Source: Palaemon carinicauda
Taxonomy: Eukaryota > Arthropoda > Malacostraca > Decapoda > Palaemonidae
DNA length: 64,000 nt
NCBI RefSeq assembly: GCF_036898095.1
Contig: NC_090744.1
Coordinates: 13,320,143 to 13,384,142 of the forward strand
Direction of reading: 5' to 3'
Every line of letters begins with the position of its first letter. Position 1 is the stretch's first letter. The notes beneath the pieces are model-generated. The model was not told where the DNA came from. It searched no databases and was given only the letters and a program-made list of their open reading frames with translations. The position numbers and the translations under genes were made by a program. Below, piece after piece: positions 10,457-19,636 of this stretch.

Positions 10457-10704
10457 CTCCAATTTTGGGGGGTAGCCGACATCAAACAAATGAAACAAAA
10501 AAGGGGACGTCTCCTCTCTATGTTCCTCCCAGCCTGACAAGGGACTCAACCGAGTTCGGCTGGTACTGCTAGGGTGCCACAGCCCCCCGTGATAAAAACA
10601 ATTAGAATAGCGCCAATGTATCCCTGCGTGTCGTAAGAGGCGACTAAAAGGGACGGGACGAGGAGGTTAGGAACCCCCTCTACTGTATTATAATCCTGTG
10701 AGAC
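10433..10704 (-). repeat. SINE-like repeat S2, minus strand, with target-site duplication
   Basis: Shares its 3' module with S1 and S3 (GGGGTAGCCGACATC on the plus strand here). Its 5' module contains CTGCGTGTCGTAAGAGGCGA and ACTAAAAGGGACGGGACGAG, which looks like a conserved SINE core. CATTGTAATTCTTA flanks both sides (about 10419-10432 and 10707-10720), a plausible 14-bp target-site duplication. No tRNA-like head was identified. Confidence 0.72.
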
Positions 10705-10998
10705 ATCATTGTAATTCTTAAATCAAAAAAATTATAGCGATGTTAAATGGTTGAAATATAAGGGCAATAACTCATAAGTTTTATAAAGCCAATTAGAATG
10801 CAGTAATAAGAGTCATGAAACTTGACATTGAGAAATGTACAGACTTGAAATAATAAAATCACAAAATGGCTGTGAAAATCGCAATATGATATACAGTACA
10901 CCCAGAGAAGGTATCTATATATATACTCATCCTAAAGTTTAATATGGCTTTGATAAAGAACTTTGTATAGAGTTGTAGACAAAATTGGGATTACTGTA

Positions 10999-11307
10999 TT
11001 ATCCCTTCTACCCCCAATGGACGCACTGGTACGTTTCACACAACTCATCCCTTAACCCCCATGGACGTACTAGTACGTCCTTGCAAAAATCTGCTATTTG
11101 CATTTTTTTTTGCATGTTTTTGATAACTTTATGAGAAACTTCAGGCATTTTCCAAAATAATGAGACCAACCTGACCTCTCTATGACGAAAATTAAGGCTG
11201 TCAGCTCAATCTAAAAAAAAAATATTGCAAAACGTGCTTGAAAAAGAAAAACGCCTTGTGGTTAAGGGTTGGAAAGTTCCAAATAGCATTGGGGGTAAAA
11301 GGGTTAA
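10999..11307 (+). repeat. Palindrome-ended MITE-like repeat R1, copy 1
   Basis: About 310 bp, starting near CCCTTCTACCCCC and ending GGGGGTAAAAGGGTTAA. The internal core GAGACCAACCTGACCTCTCT ATGACGAAAATTAAGGCTGT is nearly the same in all four copies. It is non-coding, with complementary ends, suggesting a non-autonomous DNA transposon. Confidence 0.8.
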
Positions 11308-11838
11308 TGCAGTTATTAACTAGAGTGACACAGTCAAGACCAAATTTGAACTCTTATGTAGTGTACAGTACCGTAGTGATTATTTTATCAACTGATTAGT
11401 GACCATATTGAGGAAGTCTAAATTTGAGTAATATTTATGATAAGGTTTCTTCTTTTGGAGGGGTATATTAATAATCTAGAAATTTTTACAGGAATTGATT
11501 GATTGATTGATTTAAAGTTTTCAGGCATCCTGACATCTGAGGTCATTGACGCCGATTACACAACCCACTGCCAAATTCCCGAGGAAGAGGAGGCAGAAGA
11601 AAGGTGGGGGAGGAAGTTTAACAGCCCCTTACATTACAGTAGCAGCAGCCAACAAGACAGCAGGTACAATGGAGTGACACCCAACGGACATGCTGGCACT
11701 TGCACCTCCCTCTGTACCCCCAACCTCACCCCCACAGCACTAGAGACAGGGGCCAGAGGCGACAGTATTCCAAATGAGGTTGTTAGCTCGTGTTTCCCAT
11801 ATCGGGATCCTAATGGCAGCTCGGAATATGAACCATCA
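11308..11838. other. Unassigned; GATT repeat and an unrecognised 123-codon frame
   Basis: A (GATT)n tract near 11494-11511 leads into AAAGTTTTCAGGCATCCTGA. A plus-strand frame (11503-11874) has an acidic stretch (EEEEAEERW) and a Ser/Thr/Pro-rich part but no known domain. It could be the gag end of the element carrying the protease motif that follows. Confidence 0.3.
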
Positions 11839-11921
11839 GGACTGTCCTACCAGATAAGACCATTCGAGTGCTGATTGATGCAGGTTCTAGTGTTTTGCTA
11901 TTGAAAAGGAAGCTTCTCTAA
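11839..11921 (+). pseudogene. Retropepsin-like motif of an LTR retrotransposon
   Basis: One frame reads KTIRVLIDAGSSVLLLKRK and stops at 11919-11921. The VLIDxGSS core is the active-site loop of retroviral-type aspartic proteases, here DAG instead of the usual DTG. Nothing downstream continues the polyprotein, so it is an isolated remnant. The match is short and could be chance. Confidence 0.4.
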
Positions 11922-12959
11922 CCCACCACAGAGAGAGATTTAGAAATAGCACGTCTTCAAAAGAAAGTGACCGGAGCAATTCTTATTTCCAAGCTCAAGA
12001 AAAGTAAATTGTAAGTCAAAATTATATTTATGCACCCAAGTATATTTTAAGAGCTTTTATATAAAGGTGAGCTGTTACTCGACATCTAATACTTGCTCTT
12101 CTAATTTAGAATTTGGATTCATGTCTGTGTCTTTCAGCTATGTCAGCCATTAATACAGTATTAGTAAATATTACACATTACATTTTGAAAAGGAAAAATA
12201 TGAAAGAAATATTGTTTTCCTAGTTTTTCGAAGTGTTGGGCTGTTCTCAAGATTGTCAGTATGTTATTTTATTCCGTTAAGAAATCTCCTGAGCTGCTAC
12301 TTTATTAATGAATGTGCTTTTATTGATAATTTGTAGTAGTTGCTATTCCATAATGATTTTAGTGCTATGTCTTAGATCTATCAACACAGTTATTTTAACT
12401 AAAGCCCATTATTTTCTGAAAAGCTTTCTAGTTGAATTTCCAATTGTCTAAGGAAGTAACTTGAAGGGCGAGAATGTGTAGATTTTGTTTTGGCTTAAAA
12501 GCCGAGAGAATATAAATAACCTCAAATGCTCTCTTGCCATGGTAAACTGTTTGCTTTGATACCCATAAATTTGTTTAGCACTTCTTTGCTTTTGATGTTA
12601 TGATTTTATTAAGCCTTCTCCTTTATTATATCTTCTCAGCCATCTTTAATGGTTGCCTTGTCCTTGTTTATTTTAAGTTGGTAAGCGACATCTTTCTGGG
12701 AAACTTTGGATTGATGGAATCCAATTACCTGTAATGCAATTGGGGTTGGTGCTGAGGTGTTTTCTTGCCTATGTTCCATCATTTGAAAGTTCATGCCAAT
12801 CAGCCGGTAATGTCTCTCAGTCGTCGGTCCTCCTCCTCATTCTATAAGGCCATGTCCATCAGCTTATTTTGAAGGCTGCTTACAATTGTTTGCTGATCTT
12901 TTTAGGAGTTTTTAAGCCACTGAACAACAGTTACTTTCAAGGATTATTGTTTATGGTAC
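11922..12959. other. No gene recognised
   Basis: AT-rich sequence. 12440-12950 may belong to the 5' part of the plus-strand DIRS-G fossil, but I cannot align it. Confidence 0.35.
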
Positions 12960-13066
12960 AGTAAGTGTGCAGAGAGGAGAGGTCCCCTTTTTCGTTTCAT
13001 TTGTTTGACGTCGGCTACCCCCCAAAATTGAGGAAATGCCTTTGTATATGTATGTATATGTGCAGC
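12960..13066 (+). repeat. SINE-like repeat S3, 5'-truncated
   Basis: Only the shared 3' module: GAGGTCCCCTTTTTCGTTTC, GACGTCGGCTACCCCCCAAA and a GTATGTATATG tail. Confidence 0.75.
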
Positions 13067-13339
13067 TTGGTCCCCCTAACAGATCATATGGGTGTAATTG
13101 GCTTTATTTTAAATCAATTACCATCACACTGAGGCCTTTAGTGAGATTGCCTGGGCAAGAGCTACGGTAACCGGTAGATGCCATAACTGTCTAGTCCCTC
13201 TGTAGATGGAACCACCTCCCATAGTTGAAAGAAGATTAAGACACACAGTGGAGCCATTGTAGCTTTTGTTCAGGCAGATTTAGGTACCGTATGTTGTTAA
13301 GACCCAAAATCCATTAATGACAACCGATTTAACTGCTTT

Positions 13340-13720
13340 TCTATTTCATCAATCAAGGAAGTAACTGATGATTCAGATAGTTTGTTATTATGTCCTGTAA
13401 CGGCAGTCTGTCTTTCCTCAAAGAAGACTGCACCCTTTTGTCCAGGCATCCCTAACTTGTTTTTATGCACAGGTCAAAACAAGAAGGGAATAACTGAGAG
13501 TACAGTACTATCTTATTCTGGCTCTGAGAAACAATAATGATATCCGTGGTATTGCTGCAACCTTGGCATTCTGCAAGAACCACTTGGAAACACAGGTACT
13601 CAGCTCAGGCGTATGAAAAGGTAGACCACCTTCACTGCATATCATTTGAAAGACTGCTCGTATAGGTCTCTGGATACTTTCTCCTTAGGTCCTGTGGTAG
13701 CCGCCCAACAGTTTATATAA
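13340..13720 (+). pseudogene. DIRS-G tyrosine recombinase C-terminal remnant
   Basis: Reads SISSIKEVTDDSD, LLCPV, then after a frameshift DIRGIAATLAFCKN, and finally SLDTFSLGPVVAAQQF with TAA at 13718-13720. All align with DIRS-D YR (SIASLRSVTNEPD, LLCPV, DVRGIATSLAFKRN, SLDTFSIGPVVAAQQL). The His of the HxxR box reads Asn here, and the HY pair around the nucleophile reads YH. At least two frameshifts are present. It cannot be an active recombinase. Confidence 0.82.
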
Positions 13721-14171
13721 AGACCCGTGCCCCTGCAGGACAGCTAGCATTTTGTTGCATCATCGATTACTTCATTGTTATTATGGTATGAGAGTAGAGT
13801 GAATGGTTTCCTCTTTATTCTCTTGGGAATACCTACATTGATGACTACATATGCAGGTAAACTCCCCACTGTGGCCAGATATATTGTCCAATGACTTTGA
13901 TGATGTTCTTACAAAAGGCCAATTTTGTTGGGTTGTGACTCCATCACTTACCTCTATTTCAAATGAGGCTATGAGTCCTGCTCTTTGCCTCTCTCATGAG
14001 CCAAGCATGAATGGATACTTTGGGTTAAGGGTCAGACAGACGGCCTAAATTTTATAGCTGAGGGCTTCGTAAGGAAGATTCCCATATAAGTGACAAGCGT
14101 TTGTATTTGCGTAGGAACAAACTACTGTACAAATTTCAAAAGTAATTTGTAAATTTCCTAGCTATGCAAAC

Positions 14172-14500
14172 TTGAATCATTACCTCTGCCAACAAATTTG
14201 GAAGGAGGTTATGTTTTACCCTGGTTTGTGTGTGTTTGTTTGTGAACAGATTTCTGGCCACAATTTTAATCATAGAGTAATGAAACTTACAGGGATGAAC
14301 TGTTATGTAAAAAAGCTGGAAATGATTAAATTTTGGAAGGTTGGTCAAGGAAAATGTCCAATTCATGGGATCAGCCACAATTTTGTACATCGTTGTCACA
14401 GAGACTTAAAACCTGGTTTATATTTGAGTGTAAGGTCAAAGGTTAAGGGCAAGCAAAAGGTCGAGAAACAAGCTGTTGTGGCGGAGGACTGCACTCTACT
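14172..14500 (+). repeat. Dispersed ACCTCTGCCAAC / GCGGAGG repeat
   Basis: Begins ATTACCTCTGCCAACAAA, has GAAGGAGGTTATGTTTTACC, GTGTGTTTGTTTGTGAACAG and TAATGAAACTTACAGGGATG, and ends near GTTGTGGCGGAGGACTGCAC. This matches a repeat type found very widely in invertebrate and fish genomes. A truncated minus-strand copy is at 16190-16398. Non-coding. Confidence 0.7.
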
Positions 14501-14750
14501 GAATTCCCATCTAGTTTATTTACATTTCCCGCCTCATTCACGCGACAACTCCTGACCAAGAACAGAGTGATAACAAAGGAGCTAGCTCCGACACCCTGAG
14601 CCAGGTGGGAATAATCTGCAACTGTACAATGTTGCTAGCCCCACAATATTTCATCAATTTAGTTGTAACAAAACAACAGAGGTAAGCCTTATAAAGAACT
14701 CAGGTTTGTATAGCTAGGAAAAATACAACTTACTATTAAAATTTGTAGTA

Positions 14751-15199
14751 TTTTGGCCGTTAATAAACTTGTCTTTTAATCGTATATGTTCTGACCTAAA
14801 AACAAACCTCTTGTTCTTAAAACAAGAGAAACTTCATTACAAAATGATATTCTTTGATTTTTTATTTCCATCTACATACATCAATTCTACTGCCATTTCC
14901 TCTTCATGCTGCTTATTCTATCTGTTGAGATACTACCGCTAGAGTTATTGGGTCGTTTCAACTGGCCATATTGTACTACACTAGACATCCTTCTGGTTAC
15001 TGCTCATTTTCCCTTCGCCTACACATACACCGAATAGTCTGGCCTTTTCTTTCCCATTCTCCTCCGTCTTAATTCACCTGACAACACTATCACCAAACAA
15101 TTCTTTTTTGCTTAAGGGGTTAACTACTGCACTGTATTTGTTCTGTATCTACTTTCTACATGGTAAGGATAGAAGAGACTCTTTAGCTATGGTAAGCAC
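14751..15199. other. No gene recognised
   Basis: AT-rich sequence between the DIRS-G terminus and an R2 copy. Confidence 0.4.
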
Positions 15200-15450
15200 C
15201 TCTTTTAGGAGAAGGATACAGTACTCTAAAATCAAACCATTGTTCTCTAGTCTTGGGTAGTGCCATAATTGTACCACTGTCTTGGGTTAGAGTTCTTTCG
15301 CTTGAAGGTACACTCGGTCACACTTCTGTTTCCTTATTTTCTTTCCTCATTAAACTATTTTCCCTGCTGGAGCCCTTTGGGCTTATAGCATCCTGCATAT
15401 TCAATGAGGGTTGTAGCTTAGCTAGTAATAATAATAATAATATTTACATG
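15200..15450 (+). repeat. SINE-like repeat R2, plus-strand copy
   Basis: Same blocks as 8890-9150: TTGGGTAGTGCCATAATTGT, CGCTTGAAGGTACACTCGG, GGCTTATAGCATCCTGCAT, and a TAGCTAGTAATAATAATAAT tail. Confidence 0.82.
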
Positions 15451-15532
15451 TAATTTTACCAAGATTGATTGAAGATTGTTATCAAAAGTGTAAACAAATA
15501 CATAAGAAAAGGCTCTTTACTAATAAAATTAA

Positions 15533-15628
15533 GGTGCCTTGGTTATGTATGTATGTAAGAATTACAATACAATAAGTACCTGCGTACTATTAATTGAAGG
15601 AAATGCTGCATCAAAGTTGAACTGAAAA
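15533..15628 (-). repeat. Arm 2 of a 97-bp inverted duplication
   Basis: Complement of 10360-10456. It includes the SINE 3' tail (GTTATGTATGTATGTAAG) but none of the SINE body. Confidence 0.88.
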
Positions 15629-15956
15629 ACAGTCAACATCATTCCCATACAAAAAGAGAATATTATTTAAGTAGTAAAAAAAGGATTTTGATAAAGGAAA
15701 AATCTATTTCTGGGCGAGGGACCTGTGTCGCTCCATGAAATGCTCCTTATAGCACCATTTCTAAGGTATAAATACTTCTAGATATACCGGAGAAAAAGTT
15801 GCATGGAATGCCAGGAATATACCCAGCTCACTCACCCTTATGAGTTTGCCTTGTCAAAAATTATTTGTTGGCCCATATCAAAAGAAATGAAAATTACAAC
15901 ATTTTGTCTAAGAACAAAATTTTGAGAAAAGTTTCTAACTGAAAATGTTGGTGAAT
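15629..15956. other. No gene; possible repeat end
   Basis: Contains GGATTTTGATAAAGGAAAAA TCTATTTCTGGGCGAG, which looks like a repeat terminus, but no second copy is in the window. Confidence 0.3.
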
Positions 15957-16183
15957 CTATCAAAAACCTTTGACAATTCGTGTCCCAGGAATTCTACCTT
16001 CTCGGCCCTGAAAGTGCATTTGTCAAAACGCACTACGAGGCCGTTTTCTTGTGGTCATTTCAACACTGTTCTTACGTGCTGAAAATGTTCGTCCTGGGAC
16101 TTAGGAAATACAAGGATGTCGACGTATACAGCGCAAAAAGGTAGGTCCCCCAGAATGTTGTCCATTAGGCGCTGGAAGGTGTT
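15957..16183 (-). pseudogene. Ty3/Gypsy reverse transcriptase fossil
   Basis: On the minus strand: TFQRLMDNILGDLPFCAVYV, then DILVFPKSQDEHFQHVRTVL, a stop, then ENGLVVRFDKCTFRAEKVEF and LGHE. This is the Gypsy RT palm in order. The catalytic YVDD has lost one Asp and reads YVD followed by ILVF, an in-frame deletion. One further in-frame stop is present. The sequence is cut off at 16190 by a minus-strand repeat. Inactive. Confidence 0.85.
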
Positions 16184-16189
16184 TTTTAT

Positions 16190-16398
16190 AATTCATGATC
16201 TTAACCTTGACCTATGGTCCAATCTCTTCCAAATTCTAATCAAATTGACCTTGGATTAAGGCCAATCGTCTCACAAAATTTTATGAGATTCGGTAAAATA
16301 GTTTTTGAGTTATGTGAATCACACACACACAAACAGACATACAAACAAGTACACGTCTATCAAAATATAACCTTCCCAAAAAGTTAGAGAAGGTAACA
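16190..16398 (-). repeat. Dispersed repeat, truncated minus-strand copy
   Basis: Complement shares GGGAAGGTTATATTTTGATA, TTTGTATGTCTGTTTGTGTG and CATAACTCAAAAACTATTTT with the family at 14172-14500. It includes a short (CA)n. Confidence 0.6.
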
Positions 16399-16424
16399 AG
16401 ACAGCACTATAATCAAACTGGGCA

Positions 16425-16736
16425 TTAACCCTTTTACCCCCGATGGACGAACTGGTACGTTTCACAAAACTCATCCCTTTACCCTATGGACGCACCGGTA
16501 CGTCCTTGCAAAAAAACTGATATTTACATTATTTTGCATATTTTTGATAACTTAACTTCAGGAATTTTCCAAAAGAATGAGACCAACCTGACCTCTCTAT
16601 GACAAAAATTAAGTCTGTTAGAGCAATTTAAAAAAAAAAATATATTACAAAATGTGCTTGAAAAAAAAATGCCTGGGGGTTAAGGGTTGGAAAGTTCCAA
16701 ACAGCGTTGGGGGGTAAAAGGGGGTAAAAGGGTTAA
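16425..16736 (+). repeat. MITE-like repeat R1, copy 2
   Basis: Begins TTAACCCTTTTACCCC and ends GGGGTAAAAGGGTTAA. The core AATGAGACCAACCTGACCTC is conserved. Confidence 0.82.
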
Positions 16737-17424
16737 GCATCTTCCAATGGATTAAAAAAATTATTTTGTGAATTACACCTTGGAGCTTATATTGATTAAG
16801 TGAAATCTAAATCAGCTGTGTTGGATCATCAGCAGTACTGTATAGTACCTTGCTTTAGGAGTAATTTTGAACACTGTACGAGCAAAACGGGATTTGAGCA
16901 CAAAAATTAAAATCAAATTATGAGGACTATATAAATCTGTAAGCAGACACTGCTTTGCATGGACATTTATTATGAACAATTATTAATGAGACTAGCATGT
17001 AAAGAGAAGAAACCATTGCTCATGAGATTTCTAGGTTATTTTCTTGGATATTAGCTCACATTGTCACGTTAACAGTACAGTTTCAAGACAATGGCCTCCA
17101 AGATGATCAATTTAGACGGTGAGGAGATGATTACTATAAAAGTGAAAAACTATTTATAGAGGCACTTGAATAAAGTGTGTGTGGGACAGAAAAGCCAAAA
17201 ATATACAATCATATAACACCCATGATTTGTACAATTCTGAAGAAAAAAAAAAAGGGAAGAGATCAAATCAATTAAGTGTTGTGCATTGACAAAACAACAG
17301 CCATATATTTTTTATATCAGTGAAAAGGTGCTGCTTATCAGCATCAATGAAATGCAGTTAGGAGGAGATTTGATTACTGTAAACACTATTTGTGAAAAAT
17401 CAAAAGTAATGTCTGCTGACATTT
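16737..17424. other. No gene recognised
   Basis: AT-rich sequence, probably including the decayed 5' part of the Tigger fossil that follows. Confidence 0.35.
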
Positions 17425-17868
17425 TGAAAAGCAAACCAATGTTTTTTAGAAGATGACCAGGAGGATCTACAATACAGCAGAAGAGGCGATTCCTGGTCAC
17501 AAACCCACTAAGGACCGCCTAATCCTGCTGTTCTGAGCTAACGCTAACGGGGACTGCAAAATCAACCCTCTCCTAGTGCATAACTAGAATCCACGGACCT
17601 CTGAGAAGTACGAGGTGCAAAGACGCAATTGAACGTTATTTGTGGGGTCAAATAACAAGGCTTGGGTGACTCTTATTTTCTTAGTGCAATGGGTCTTTGA
17701 GGTCAAAAAGTACCTTAAGGAGAAGAACCTCCTACTCCAAGCCTTGTTACTAAAGGAAAATGCTACGGCCCATCCTTCATCCATTAAAGACGACATAAAG
17801 GAGGACATCAAATTCCTTCCGTCCAGCACCACTACAAAATCCAATCCATGGACTAAGAAGTGATCTCA
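17425..17868 (+). pseudogene. Tigger/pogo transposase fossil
   Basis: A single plus frame with several stops keeps the order of the DDE domain: the FW-K-M block (Trp now TAG), IYNTAEEAIPGH, KPTKDRLILLF, ANANGDCKINPLLVHN, NPRTS, KAWVT, VFEVKKYLKEKNLLLQALLL and FLPSSTT. In the second catalytic motif (usually LLLDN) the Asp is lost, giving LLLKEN. The third motif (usually PMDQ) is also lost. An old, inactive copy, unrelated in position to the one at 28961-31580. Confidence 0.72.
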
Positions 17869-18181
17869 AACAAAAGATATGTTCGCTGTACAGTATGTGT
17901 ACTTACAGACATGAGGAACACACCAAGAGAATTTCCTTTATTTTTTCAGATCTTTGGCTTAGACAGCATCTATAAAGTTTACTACGCTTCCAGAGGGCTA
18001 AAATCACTGCAATATCTTTGATCAGACAGCCCAAATAAATTGGGAAAAATTGTATTAATTTATGAGCTCGATCCTAGAACAAATTAAACTCATATAAACC
18101 ATGTTACAACTGTATACTAAAACTAGCAACATATTTATCCATTTCCTCTAACATTTTGCAAACAAATTCTACAGCACTAAC
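17869..18181. other. No gene recognised; presumed intron
   Basis: AT-rich sequence ending at the GTTAGTG donor of the neighbouring minus-strand exon candidate. Confidence 0.4.
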
Positions 18182-18317
18182 CTTGTACATGAGACAGGGA
18201 TTCCTTAGTGCTCAGGTAATCGGAAGTTATGCTATTGATATCCCGGGATGCTTCTGACAGTCATTCCTGGAGTTCTTCAACAGCCATGCGGAGGTCTGAA
18301 CGTTCACTTTCAAAATT
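18182..18317 (-). CDS. Candidate coiled-coil exon of a host gene (with stop)
   Basis: 136 nt between an AG acceptor (CTGAAAACACAG) and a GTTAGTG donor on the minus strand. It reads SERSDLRMAVEELQE, then TGA at 18261-18263, then LSEASRDINSITSDYLSTKE and SLSHVQ. The heptad-like Leu/Val spacing suggests a coiled coil. The entry phase fits the end of exon 28240-28321. The stop equals CGA-to-TGA, a CpG transition. It could be a disabled gene, a paralogue or a sequence error. Identity unknown. Confidence 0.45.
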
Positions 18318-18334
18318 CTGTGTTTTCAGAATAA

Positions 18335-18802
18335 CTACCAGGCATAGAGGTGAAAGTGCAGGACAGGACCTAGGAGATGGATATGTACTGATCTATCGTG
18401 GAGTAGGTGCAGGAATCAGAAAGCATGGTGTTGCTATGATTGTAGGACCTAGACTTGCCCCCATATACAAAAAGTACATTTGATCAGCAAAAGACTTATT
18501 AGTTGCACATTTAGAGTAAAGAACACAAATTATAATGTCTTTCAGATTTATGCACCACAGCAAGGCCATACACAAGAGGAAAAAGATACTTTTATGGAAC
18601 TTTTAGAATTACATTTGGAGGGACAGCCAGAAGGCATCAACCTACTACTAGGATATTTTAATGCACAGATTGGCTGTGAGAGAAGAGGGATAGAGAGTGT
18701 AATAGGCCCATTTGGAGAGGAAACAAGAAATGTTGAAGGAGAAAACCTAAGAAATTTTTGCATAGGAAATCACCTAATGATCATGAATGGATTCTTTAAA
18801 CA
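18335..18802 (+). pseudogene. LINE-A APE-type endonuclease, first part
   Basis: LGDGYVLIYRGVGAGIRKHG, VAMIVGPRLAP and, after a frameshift near 18480, NYNVFQIYAPQQGHTQEEKD and GYFNAQIG are typical APE-type endonuclease blocks of non-LTR elements. The GDFNA motif reads GYFNA, so a metal-binding Asp is lost. It stops where DIRS-E is inserted. Confidence 0.8.
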
Positions 18803-18852
18803 TGACAAATTCGTAGATAATTTGTATTTTTCCTAACTATACAAACCTATAA

Positions 18853-19604
18853 TCATGCCTAGGTATACCAGTCTTTGAGTGGGAAGCAGTGAAGACTTCT
18901 CGAGATTTACCATGATCCCCAGATCTTGGCAAAGTCTCAGAAGTTTGTCTCGGTGTTGAAGAAGGGTTGACACAGAGTCTGCTAGGATTAACCAGTCGTC
19001 CAGATAACGGAGGAGACGGATGCCAATCCTGTGTGCCCAGGATGATACTAGGGTGAACACTCTGGTGAAGACGTGGTGCTGTGGAGAGACCAAAGCACAG
19101 CACCTTGAACTGGTAATTTCTGTTGTCTATGCTGAATCTTAAGTACTTCCTTGAAGACAGATGGACTGGGATCTGGAAGTACACATCCTTTAGGTCCAGT
19201 GTGCACATGAAGTCTTGCGGTCTTACTTCTAGTCTGACCGTGTCCGCCGTCTCCATGCTCAACGGAGTTTGTTTGACAAACTTGTTCAGCGCTGAGAGGT
19301 CGATGACTGGTCTCCAGCCTCCAGACGCCTTCTTTATAAGAAAGAGTCGACTGAAAAAGCCTGGAGATCCGTCGAGGTTCTCTTGGAGAGTGCCCTTCTT
19401 CAACAGGGTCTGGATTTCTGCCCGAAGGGCTTGCCCCCTTGCCGATCCCATGGCAAGGGAGTTCAATGACACTGGATTCGTCGTCAGGGGAGGTAGAGAT
19501 GTTATGAACGGGACGCGATATCCTAGACTGATCACAGAGATTGTCCAGGAATCTGCCCCGAGTTGCTTCCACCTGTTTGAGCAACTTTGTAGGCATCCCC
19601 CCAC
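18853..19604 (-). pseudogene. DIRS-E reverse transcriptase, 3'-truncated
   Basis: RT fingers and palm in two frames. 19604 down to about 19090 has GWRPVIDLSALNKFV and MCTLDLKDVYFQIPVH; 19093-18856 has the catalytic LLRYLDDWLILAD (near 18991-19010). Close to DIRS-D throughout. A frameshift near 19090 and the deletion after RLVYLGM inactivate it. Confidence 0.85.
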
Positions 19605-19636
19605 TGGTGGACATGCAGGGGGACGGACAGCCTATC

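Larger units (their letters stand above)
13250..14750 (+). mobile_element. DIRS-G: 3' part of a plus-strand DIRS element
   Basis: Contains a broken YR (13340-13720), an ICR-like segment at about 14083-14165 and a terminus near 14700-14750 (GGTTTGTATAGCTAGGAAAA) complementary to 14134-14168. ICR and terminus resemble those of DIRS-D (AATTTGTATTTTTCCTAACC), placing it in the D/E family. The 5' limit is not visible; RT and gag are gone. An unrelated repeat has inserted at 14172-14500. Confidence 0.72.
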
